Assembly: GCA_903970565.1 (NCBI GenBank)
Contig: CAJCJE010000449.1
Location: 1-8,220, forward strand
Reading direction: 5' to 3'
Length of the DNA stretch: 8,220 nt
Source: Candidatus Melainabacteria bacterium
Lineage (GTDB): Bacteria > Actinomycetota > Actinomycetes > Mycobacteriales > Pseudonocardiaceae
The position numbers were made by a program, and so were the translations under genes. Below, in pieces: positions 1-5,341 of the stretch. The first letter of the stretch is position 1; every line of letters starts with the position of its first letter. The notes beneath the pieces are model-generated. The model saw nothing but the letters and a program-made list of their open reading frames with translations. It made no database searches and had not been told where the DNA came from.

Positions 1-1366
1 CGAGCCCGTGTTCGATCGCCCAGTCGTGCACCGCGGCGATGTCGGCCAACTCGGTCACCCCCGGTCGGCCCTCGATGGCGTCCCGCCAGACCGACCCGTA
101 CCCCGTCGACCCTCGGTAGTTGACCTCGACCACGGTGAACCCGGCCTCCACCCACACCGCGCGCCAGGCCGAGAACCGGTCCTCCTCGGCGGCGTGCGGC
201 CCGCCGTGCACGCTGAACACCACCGGCTGCGGACCGTCCCCGGCATCGGCCGGCTTCGCGATCAGCGCGTGAATGTCGCCGCCCGGCCCCGGCACGAACG
301 CATCCGTCAACGCCACCGACAACGGCGTCTTGGGCCCGGCCGGCTCCAGCAGTACCCGGTCCGTGCCGTCCACGCCCAACGCCCGGACGACCGGGGGCCG
401 CTCGCCGGAGGACCAGGAGTACTCGATCGTCAGATCCGGCCGCACCGAAACACCGCTGACCGAACCGGCCAGAGTATCCACAGTGGACAGTTTCCCGGTC
501 GCGATGTCGTAGCGGTGCAAGGTGTCCCGAGCCTGATAGGTGTGCACCACCAGCAATGCCGTGCCATCCGGATACCAGTCCGCGCTGACCTCGCCCGGCA
601 GCCCGAAATCCAGCTCGGTCTCGGTGTCCTCGGCGACGTCCCACACCAACAACTCGGTCCGCCCGCGCCGCTCGTGCGCCACCAGCAACCGCGTGTCCCC
701 GGCTATCGGCGCGAACCCGAGCACGTCCAGGCCCTTGCCCGCCCCGTCCCACTTCTCCGCGACCACGGTCCTGCCTTCGGCGTCGAACACCCGCAACGCC
801 GGATGCCGGCTGTCCCCGTGCTCGGAATGCGCGATCGCCAGCAGCCGTTCGTCCCGCGACAGCCCGCCGACCCCGGCATCGTGGGTACTCGTGTAGATCA
901 CCTCGGCCGGCCGATCGGCGCCGGTCAGCCAGATCGTGGTGCCGTCGTCCGTGGTCATCCCGACCGCCGTCACCCGACGCCCGATCGCCAACCCGGCCGG
1001 ATACCCCGGATGCGTCCCCGGCGTCGCCGGCTCGGCCGCCCCCTTGTCGAACGGCTCCCGAACCCAGCTGCCGAACTCGTCACCATCGGTATCGTCGAAC
1101 CACCAGATGTACTCGCCGTCCGCGCTGATCGTGGCATGGGAGGTGCCCTGCGGCCGATCGGTCACCTGCCGGTGGGTGTCGGTCCTCCGGTCCCAGGCGT
1201 AGATCTCCCAGACCCCGCTCGAATTGGACAGGTACACATTGCGGTCCGGGGCGTCGAGCTCCCAGTCCGGCTGCGCGATCCTGGCCGCCGTGAACCGGGC
1301 TCGCCAGCGCGCCTCGCGCTCCGGGTCGTCGAACAGCGTCTCAGGGTGCTGAGCTTGAGTCGTCAC
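1..1366 (-). CDS. S9-family (prolyl oligopeptidase-like) serine peptidase, C-terminus outside window
   Basis: The frame is open from a GTG at 1366 to the window edge, giving 455 codons. An AGGA about 8 nt upstream supports this start. The first ~360 residues contain many WD/SxDG-type strand motifs (ISADGEYIWWFDD, LSRDERLLAIAHSEHGDSR, VSADWYPDGTALLVVHTY) expected of the beta-propeller that gates substrate entry in S9 peptidases. The alpha/beta-hydrolase domain then begins: the oxyanion-hole motif HGGP lies at residues 387-390 and VNYRGSTGYG follows about 35 residues later, both typical of S9C acylaminoacyl-peptidase-like enzymes. The nucleophile (GxSxGG) and the Asp and His of the triad lie beyond the window, so catalytic competence cannot be judged. 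The family hydrolyses short peptides or removes blocked N-terminal residues. No signal peptide is seen, so it is probably cytosolic. The family call is firm; the substrate is unknown. Confidence 0.92.
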   Translation of the reverse strand, partial: MTTQAQHPETLFDDPEREARWRARFTAARIAQPDWELDAPDRNVYLSNSSGVWEIYAWDRRTDTHRQVTDRPQGTSHATISADGEYIWWFDDTDGDEFGSWVREPFDKGAAEPATPGTHPGYPAGLAIGRRVTAVGMTTDDGTTIWLTGADRPAEVIYTSTHDAGVGGLSRDERLLAIAHSEHGDSRHPALRVFDAEGRTVVAEKWDGAGKGLDVLGFAPIAGDTRLLVAHERRGRTELLVWDVAEDTETELDFGLPGEVSADWYPDGTALLVVHTYQARDTLHRYDIATGKLSTVDTLAGSVSGVSVRPDLTIEYSWSSGERPPVVRALGVDGTDRVLLEPAGPKTPLSVALTDAFVPGPGGDIHALIAKPADAGDGPQPVVFSVHGGPHAAEEDRFSAWRAVWVEAGFTVVEVNYRGSTGYGSVWRDAIEGRPGVTELADIAAVHDWAIEHGL

Positions 1367-1484
1367 CCCGTCGATCCTGCCCCACACGGGATGAACAGGC
1401 GAGTGAACCGCCCGGAACGGTGTCGTCGACGGCGATCGTGCCAGGCTCGCGGTGACCGGCTGGTCTGCCGGCCGCCGCGAGTGG

Positions 1485-1833
1485 TCATTCGGGCCCGCCA
1501 CCAGCAGCGTCGCCGTGTTCCCGCCCGGTGTCGAAGAAGGCGGAGAGACATTCGCTCTCGGTCAGCTCGCTGTCCCGAGGTAGGGGAGAACACCTCCGCT
1601 CCGGGGCTCAGCTCAGCACCCGGCCCCAGGGCGTACGCCTGCGCCAGCCGAAGGTTCCCACCCCGTTCCCCGTGCGTATTCCTCGGCCTCCGCTTCGGCG
1701 AGTTCGATCGCACCCTCCAGCGACTCCGCCCGCCACGGCGTGATCCGCTCCTCGAACGGTGCGCCGTCCCGTCGTTCCAGCGGAACACGCACCGAACGCT
1801 GTACCAATCGCCGTCGCCGCCGGCCCTGGTCAC
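1485..1833 (-). pseudogene. DUF4288-like protein gene broken by three frameshifts
   Basis: No single frame encodes this protein, but stepping between frames rebuilds a DUF4288-like sequence in order. From a GTG at 1833 the frame reads MTRAGGDGDWYSVRCVFRW. The next frame, from about 1756, reads FEERITPWRAESLEGAIELA followed by EAEAEEYA. The first frame returns near 1650 with LRLAQAYALGPGAELSPG then AEVFS. The third frame, after a CCCC run (minus strand) at 1583-1586, reads LPRDSELTESECLSAFFDTG and stops with TGA at 1485-1487. These blocks match, from memory, the order in DUF4288 proteins (WYxVRCVFR, EERITLWRAxSFxEAI, LAQAY, EVFSLxRDS, FFDTG), small actinobacterial proteins of unknown function. 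Two shifts fall at or near C or G runs (1583-1586; the G-rich stretch around 1654-1674), so sequencing error must be excluded, but three in 350 bases favours real decay. The upstream secreted-protein fragment runs straight into its start. Family assignment is moderately sure; pseudogene status is inferred. Confidence 0.68.
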
Positions 1834-2290
1834 GGGCGTCCTCGATGTTCACCGCCGAAGCAGGCAGGATGGCCACCGCGGCGAACCGGCCGTCCCCGGA
1901 CACGCACTGGTATCCGGTCCAGGACGAGTCGTCGTAGCCATCAGGCCGCAGTACCGCGATCTCGTGCCAGGCGAATGCGGACGACTCGCGTCCCACTTCG
2001 AGGTGATAGCCAGCGGAATCACCGAAACCGTTGATCGCAAGGTCAGCGGACGTTGTCGCACCTGGACCGAAGTCGGCAGGTTTCGGTGCGGCGGCCGGCT
2101 TGGCGATGCGCGTCTGCGCCGGCGCGGCGAACGCCGGAGTAGCCGACGTGGCACAGAGCGCTGTCGCGAGCAGACCCAACACCATGATCAGCAGCGTCGA
2201 TGATCGACCCGCGGCGCGGAGCGGTCGCCGCAACCATGCCGAGCGGCGTCCGACTGCCGCGCGACGGGCACGGCCATATGAAGCAGACAT
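1834..2290 (-). pseudogene. Truncated secreted protein, N-terminal fragment
   Basis: The start is ATG at 2290, preceded by a GGGGGGA Shine-Dalgarno with about 6-8 nt spacing; the in-frame start 14 codons upstream lacks such support. The N-terminus is strongly cationic (about ten Arg in 30 residues), followed by a hydrophobic core (LLIMVLGLLATALC) and an AxA-like cleavage region near residues 52-56 (TPAFA then AP), a convincing export signal. The mature part is a linker rich in Ala/Pro/Lys and then a block with INGFGDSAGYHLEVGRES, EIAVLRPDGYDD and SWTGYQCVSGDGRFAAVAIL. I recall such a block as the first part of much larger secreted actinobacterial proteins with propeller-like repeats; I cannot name the family. 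Reading on from ARDQG at about 1824-1835 enters the DUF4288-like remnant in its second frame and ends at TGA 1613-1615. The physical ORF is therefore 1613-2290, but its last ~70 residues look like a chimera. A deletion that fused two genes is the simplest explanation; an intact short secreted protein remains possible. Confidence 0.5.
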
Positions 2291-2701
2291 GATCAAATCC
2301 CCCCTGGTCTGCGGCCGATGCCGGCCGCACATTCACCCCCGCGGACAACGCCGCTCGCTCATAGAACCACACGATTTCCTTGCCTGGTTCCGGAATAGCT
2401 CGTTCGGCCTACTGTCGGTCTCGGACGGTGATCCGCCCGTTCGGGCAAGACGGGTGGCACGACATGAGGTCAGCACTGGCGGGTGTGACGCGCTGAAGAT
2501 CGACAGGGACCTCGGGTCAGCCCGTATGTGATGCTTGTTTCACGAGATCGGCTTCCCCTGAGGCCTGGACGTCGCTAGATTCTCGCGGCTCTCGTCATGC
2601 TGTCGGTAACCGCCGATCCGTCTGGTCGGGTGCTACCTGACTCCGGTGCGCTTGGCGGTTCGATTCGGCTGGGTCAACGAATTTCATGGCAAACTTGGCG
2701 C
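2291..2701. other. 411-base stretch without a convincing gene
   Basis: This lies between the divergently oriented secreted-protein fragment (minus, start 2290) and the 75-aa gene (plus, start 2702). Apart from the inverted repeat at 2311-2328 I see only a weak plus-strand promoter candidate: TAGATT at 2576-2581 with TTCCCC 17 bases upstream, which would start a transcript near 2588. The open frames crossing it lack ribosome binding sites and recognisable protein motifs. No RNA gene, long repeat or insertion-sequence end is visible. Confidence 0.5.
2311..2328. repeat. 7-bp inverted repeat in the leader of the secreted-protein gene
   Basis: GCGGCCG at 2311-2317 and CGGCCGC at 2322-2328 form a perfect 7-bp stem with a 4-base loop. 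It lies 20 bases upstream of the start codon at 2290, just ahead of the Shine-Dalgarno. It could be an operator or an mRNA leader hairpin, or a chance GC palindrome. Confidence 0.35.
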
Positions 2702-2929
2702 ATGGCTGACGAACTTGACCAATGGCGCGCCTTCCACTTCTCGCAGTCCAACCCAGCCGGACCTGGTCAGGGAAACGTGGCCGCACTGCTTCGGCGCGTT
2801 GCCGACACGATCGATGATCTTGGTTCGGTACAGATCCTGGACATCACCTTCCAGCTGACGCCGACCGCCGACGAGGACGACCTGACGCTCACCGTCTACT
2901 ACGACCGCGAGTCGACAACGGCGCAGTAG
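2702..2929 (+). CDS. Conserved hypothetical actinobacterial protein, 75 aa
   Basis: This small acidic soluble protein starts MADELDQWRAFHFSQSNPAG, continues with GNVAALLRRVADTIDDLGSVQ and ends with a beta-strand-like tail (ILDITFQLTPT, LTLTVYYDRE). I recall short actinobacterial hypothetical proteins of this pattern: an aromatic N-terminus with a NPxGPG turn, one amphipathic helix LLRRVADTI, and two strands ending TVYY. No function is known to me, and there is no signal peptide or membrane segment. ATG 2702 is chosen because the recalled conserved N-terminus begins there. An in-frame ATG at 2597 would add 35 residues that look unlike protein of this family. No Shine-Dalgarno precedes 2702; a weak hexamer CAAACT ends 6 nt before it, so the mRNA may be leaderless. 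The gene is followed by the G-rich palindromic patch, which may end transcription. Confidence 0.72.
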   Translation: MADELDQWRAFHFSQSNPAGPGQGNVAALLRRVADTIDDLGSVQILDITFQLTPTADEDDLTLTVYYDRESTTAQ

Positions 2930-2952
2930 GAGACCCCACCCGCGAGGCGAAG

Positions 2953-3033
2953 CCAAGAGCCCCGCCAACATGCTCCCAGGGGGTCCGGGGAGCGAAGCGT
3001 CCCCCGGCAAGGGGGCCTGGGGGGCTTGGCCCC
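2953..3033. repeat. G-rich palindromic patch, candidate dispersed or terminator-like element
   Basis: This patch is built from short GC palindromes. CCGGGGA at 2985-2991 pairs with TCCCCCGG at 3000-3007 (7 bp with one bulged C), and GGGGC at 3021-3025 pairs with GCCCC at 3029-3033. Related cores GGCGAAGCC (2946-2954) and GCGAAGC (2992-2998) recur. Similar 'GGGGCTTGGCCCC' and 'GGGGAGCGAAGCGTCCCC' blocks are familiar from intergenic regions of several actinomycete genomes. It lies between the convergent 75-aa gene and tRNA-Pro, so it may act in transcription termination, or be a REP-like sequence. Confidence 0.45.
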
Positions 3034-3047
3034 GGATACAACGACGA

Positions 3048-3084
3048 ACGGCGTGTATTTGCGTTTTCCGCAAATACACGCCGT
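3048..3084 (-). terminator. 16-bp perfect hairpin downstream of tRNA-Pro
   Basis: The arm at 3048-3063 pairs without mismatch with 3069-3084 around a 5-base loop (TTTTC on the plus strand). On the minus strand it begins 10 bases after the tRNA 3' end, so it is well placed as its terminator. No long U-tract follows; actinobacterial terminators often lack one. The stem has an AT-rich middle (GTGTATTTGCG), unusual in this GC-rich DNA. Confidence 0.6.
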
Positions 3085-3091
3085 CCATGCC

Positions 3092-3167
<76 letters not shown>

Positions 3168-3189
3168 GTCTTGGTGACCGAGGATAAGT

Positions 3190-4143
3190 CTAGCGGATGT
3201 CCGTAGCGGCTCCGAACCGGGCCGAACTTGTCTGCTCCGGGTCGGGTGCTTCGACCGTCGCGGGCCTTGGGACGAGGGTCAGCAGGCTGGCTTCCGGCGG
3301 GCAGGCGAAGCGCACCGGAGCGTATGGAGAGGTGCCCAGACCTGCGGAAACGTGCAGCCACATGCGTGCGCCCCAGCGGGAGGCACCTCGGGCGCGGGAG
3401 CGGTCCAGCGCGCAGTTGGTGACGATCGCGCCGTAGCCGGGGACGCGCAGTTGGCCGCCGTGGGTGTGCCCGGCGAGGACGAGGTCGTAGCCGTCCTCCG
3501 CGAAGGCGTCCAGCACCCTCGGTTCCGGGGAGTGGGTGAGGCCCAGGCGCAGCGTGGCCGGGGCGGGGCGGCCGGCGATCTCGGCGTAGCGGTCGCGGCG
3601 CAGGTGCGGGTCGTCGACGCCGGCGATGACGATCTGCTGGCCGTCGATGATCAGGCTGTTGCGCACGTGCGTGAGGTTGTGCCAACCGCGTTCGATCATG
3701 GCCGCGCGCAGGTCCTGCCAGGGCAGCGGGATGCCGTGCACGCGCTTGCGGCTCTTGGTGAGGTAGCGCACCGGGTTCTTCGGCCGGGGAGCGTAGTAGT
3801 CGTTGCTGCCGAAGACGAACACCCCCGGCCGGACCAGCAGCGGCTCCAGCGCGCGCAGCACCGAGGGGACGGCCTGCGGGTGCGCGAGGTTGTCGCCGGT
3901 GTTGACCACGAGGTCGGGTTCCCACTCGTCCAGCGCGGCCACCCACCGCTGTTTGGAGCGCTGGCCGGGCATCATGTGCAGGTCGGAGATGTGCAGCACC
4001 TTCAGCGGGCGGGACTCGGGGGCCAGCACCGGCAGGGTGGCCCTGCGCAGGGTCCAGTGTCGTCGTTCGATGCCTGCCGAGTAGGCGATGGTCGCGGCTC
4101 CGAGGGCCGTGCTGCCGACGGCGATTTTGGCCAGGGTGTTCAC
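3190..4143 (-). CDS. Calcineurin-like metallophosphoesterase
   Basis: This 317-aa protein has the full metal-binding signature of the family: DLH (D54, H56) in HISDLHMMPG, GDN (D84) in VNTGDN, the GNHD-equivalent GSND (N114), a histidine in THSPEP (H204), and GHTHGG (H226, H228). These residues hold two divalent metals for phosphoester hydrolysis. Layout and length resemble YkuE-like or membrane-linked phosphoesterases. The first ~24 residues (LAKIAVGSTALGAATIAYSA) are hydrophobic and may form one membrane anchor. The substrate cannot be inferred; phospholipid-type and nucleotide substrates both occur in relatives. The start is GTG at 4143: there is no Shine-Dalgarno, and TAGGCT ends exactly 6 nt before it, pointing to a leaderless mRNA. 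It diverges from yqeY across 87 bp. In other actinobacteria, as I recall, similar phosphoesterase genes lie beside ponA2 homologues. Confidence 0.93.
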   Translation of the reverse strand: MNTLAKIAVGSTALGAATIAYSAGIERRHWTLRRATLPVLAPESRPLKVLHISDLHMMPGQRSKQRWVAALDEWEPDLVVNTGDNLAHPQAVPSVLRALEPLLVRPGVFVFGSNDYYAPRPKNPVRYLTKSRKRVHGIPLPWQDLRAAMIERGWHNLTHVRNSLIIDGQQIVIAGVDDPHLRRDRYAEIAGRPAPATLRLGLTHSPEPRVLDAFAEDGYDLVLAGHTHGGQLRVPGYGAIVTNCALDRSRARGASRWGARMWLHVSAGLGTSPYAPVRFACPPEASLLTLVPRPATVEAPDPEQTSSARFGAATDIR

Positions 4144-4149
4144 GCCACG

Positions 4150-4155
4150 AGCCTA
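4150..4155 (-). promoter_or_regulatory. Candidate -10 box for a leaderless metallophosphoesterase mRNA
   Basis: TAGGCT (minus strand, 4155 to 4150) matches TANNNT and is followed by 6 bases and then the GTG at 4143, so transcription would begin at or next to the start codon. No good -35 is visible, which is common in actinobacterial sigma-A promoters. Confidence 0.5.
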
Positions 4156-4216
4156 CGACGCCGCGCGTGAGGGCGTGGTAGTCGGCGTCGGCGGCATTCC
4201 GGTTGCGGCGCACCGG

Positions 4217-4222
4217 TAGCGT
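4217..4222 (+). promoter_or_regulatory. Candidate -10 box for yqeY
   Basis: TAGCGT fits TANNNT and ends 8 bases before ATG 4231. No Shine-Dalgarno is present between them, so the mRNA would have almost no leader. No convincing -35 element is seen. Confidence 0.4.
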
Positions 4223-4230
4223 TCGATGAC

Positions 4231-4701
4231 ATGGCGGAGCTCAAGGCGCAGTTGCGCGCCGACATGACCACGGCACTGAAGGCTCGGGAGAGTATGAAAC
4301 TCGGCACGCTGCGGATGGCGCTGGCCGCGATCAACAACGAGGAGGTCGCCGGTAAACAAGTCCGCGAACTCTCCGACGACGAGGTGCGCACGGTGCTCGC
4401 CCGCGAGGTCCGCAAGCGCAAGGAGGCCGCTGAGGCGTTCGCCGGCGCCGGCCGGGCCGAGCAGGCCGCCACCGAGTTGGCCGAGGCCGACGTGCTCAAC
4501 GCCTACCTGCCCACCCAGTTGTCCGACGAGGAGTTGGAGACCGCGGTGGACGAGGCGTTCGCCGAGGTGACGGCGGCGCTGGGCGCCGAGCCGACGGTCA
4601 GGGCGATGGGGCAGCTGATGAAGGCCGCCAACGCCAGGGTCGCCGGCCGGGCCGATGGTGGCCGGGTGGCCGCGCTGGTCAAGGCCAGGCTCAATCCCTG
4701 A
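4231..4701 (+). CDS. GatB/YqeY domain-containing protein
   Basis: This 156-aa protein aligns over its full length with the YqeY family (usually ~145-155 aa). It begins with MAELKAQLRADMTTALKARE and has the family hallmark LRMALAAINNEEV (residues ~27-39), a central helix ending KRKEAAEAF, the motif LNAYLPTQLSDEEL (residues ~90-103), and a C-terminal MGQLMKAANARVAGRADGGR segment. YqeY shares its fold with the tail domain of GatB, which binds tRNA in the glutamyl/aspartyl-tRNA amidotransferase. A stand-alone role linked to tRNA has been proposed but not established, so no biochemical function is claimed. It is cytosolic with no membrane segments. It lies divergent to the metallophosphoesterase and ends in a strong terminator, so it is probably transcribed alone. 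The start ATG 4231 agrees with the family N-terminus. Confidence 0.94.
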   Translation: MAELKAQLRADMTTALKARESMKLGTLRMALAAINNEEVAGKQVRELSDDEVRTVLAREVRKRKEAAEAFAGAGRAEQAATELAEADVLNAYLPTQLSDEELETAVDEAFAEVTAALGAEPTVRAMGQLMKAANARVAGRADGGRVAALVKARLNP

Positions 4702-4721
4702 TGTGTTCGACTGTGTTCCGC

Positions 4722-4755
4722 CGGCCGGTGGGGTGTCACCCACCGGCCGCTTTTT
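4722..4755 (+). terminator. Rho-independent terminator of yqeY
   Basis: A perfect 11-bp GC stem (4722-4732 with 4739-4749, loop GTGTCA) is followed by C and five T (4751-4755), starting 20 bases after the stop codon. This is the clearest terminator in the window and should isolate yqeY from the next gene. Confidence 0.93.
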
Positions 4756-4779
4756 GGTTCTTTGTCTGTTTTGAAGGCT

Positions 4780-4785
4780 TATGAT
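4780..4785 (+). promoter_or_regulatory. Candidate -10 box for the secreted SH3-like gene
   Basis: TATGAT, one base from the consensus TATAAT, ends 8 bases before TTG 4794. Upstream TTGGTT (4754-4759) is at a poor 20-base spacing. The box sits just past the yqeY terminator, giving this gene its own promoter. Confidence 0.42.
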
Positions 4786-4793
4786 TCATCCGA

Positions 4794-5249
4794 TTGGCCT
4801 ATTGTGGGCTGGTCGGCCTTTGGAGATTGGTGTCCGCGTGCGCCGCGGTCACCATTGTCGGTGGGCTTCTTGTCGGTGTGGCCGATACCGCGTCCGCCGC
4901 ACCCTTGAATCCGGCCAGGCCGGCTGTCGATGACATGTGGCAGTGCTTGCCTCCGGAGAACGCCTACGGCGAATGGTGTACGACCACCAGGGCCAACGTG
5001 AACGTGCGGGCCTCCCCGACCCAGTCCAGCGGGAGCGCCGGCATCGAGTCCTCCGGTACGACCGTGGTAATCATGTGCTGGGCCGGCGGTGAGTCTATTT
5101 ACGGCGACGACATCTGGTACATGACGTCGAACTTCGACGGCATAGAGGACCCAGGCGGTAATCCTGCCCCGCAGGGATACATCGCAGGCTACTACCTCAA
5201 CACCGGCAACGATCCCAATGGTGCCATTTCCAAATGTGATTTCGGATAG
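4794..5249 (+). CDS. Small secreted SH3-like domain protein (hypothetical)
   Basis: The frame of up to 151 codons begins with a hydrophobic segment (ACAAVTIVGGLLVGVA) and a signal-peptidase site, ASA|A, after residue 35. The mature ~116 residues carry a bacterial SH3-like pattern: ANVNVRASPTQSSG, then TVVIMCWAGGE, DDIWYMTS, and the closing strand QGYIAGYYLNTG. Such domains bind peptidoglycan or serve as wall-targeting modules; here the domain stands alone. Four mature cysteines (C51, C62, C95, C148) could make two disulfides, fitting an exported protein. The start is uncertain: TTG 4794 gives a signal peptide with only one Arg, while GTG 4830 (GGAGA just upstream) would leave none. ATG 4781 (preceded by GAAGG) is in another frame. 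No neighbour shares its function clearly, though the convergent gene also acts on the cell wall. I know no named family member. Confidence 0.75.
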   Translation: MAYCGLVGLWRLVSACAAVTIVGGLLVGVADTASAAPLNPARPAVDDMWQCLPPENAYGEWCTTTRANVNVRASPTQSSGSAGIESSGTTVVIMCWAGGESIYGDDIWYMTSNFDGIEDPGGNPAPQGYIAGYYLNTGNDPNGAISKCDFG

Positions 5250-5277
5250 TCGGCATAGCGAGGCCCACGCGCTATAC

Positions 5278-5321
5278 CGAATGGTGTTCGGCCCCACATC
5301 GTGGAGGCCGAACACCATTCG
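5278..5321. terminator. Bidirectional hairpin between convergent genes
   Basis: The arm 5278-5293 pairs perfectly over 16 bp with 5306-5321. The intervening bases add a 4-bp inner stem (CCAC/GTGG) with one bulged A and an ATC loop. It lies 28 bases after the SH3-like stop and 20 bases beyond the PBP stop on the other strand, so it can end both convergent transcripts. GTTTGTT follows on the plus side; the minus side has no T-run. Confidence 0.82.
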
Positions 5322-5341
5322 TTTGTTCGGACCGGAGTCCG

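Noticed and set aside
1613..1833. The last ~70 codons of the 1613-2290 frame as a genuine domain of the secreted protein
   Set aside because: The segment FEERITPWRAESLEGAIELA matches the middle of a DUF4288-like protein whose beginning and end lie in other frames at the same place.
8..2203. A 731-codon plus-strand open frame across the left quarter of the window
   Set aside because: It is antisense to the S9 peptidase, the DUF4288-like remnant and the secreted fragment. Its product is low-complexity Arg/Pro/Gly-rich sequence without domains, an effect of GC-rich codon positions.
2597..2701. N-terminal extension of the 75-aa protein from ATG 2597
   Set aside because: The added 35 residues look unlike the rest and the recalled family N-terminus starts at 2702; neither start has a Shine-Dalgarno.
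3352..4170. A 272-codon plus-strand open frame opposite the metallophosphoesterase
   Set aside because: Shadow frame with biased composition and no domain signature.
5260..5341. Possible small gene over the 16-bp hairpin between the convergent genes
   Set aside because: The short frames there simply read the palindrome in both directions; the position between two stop codons fits a terminator better.
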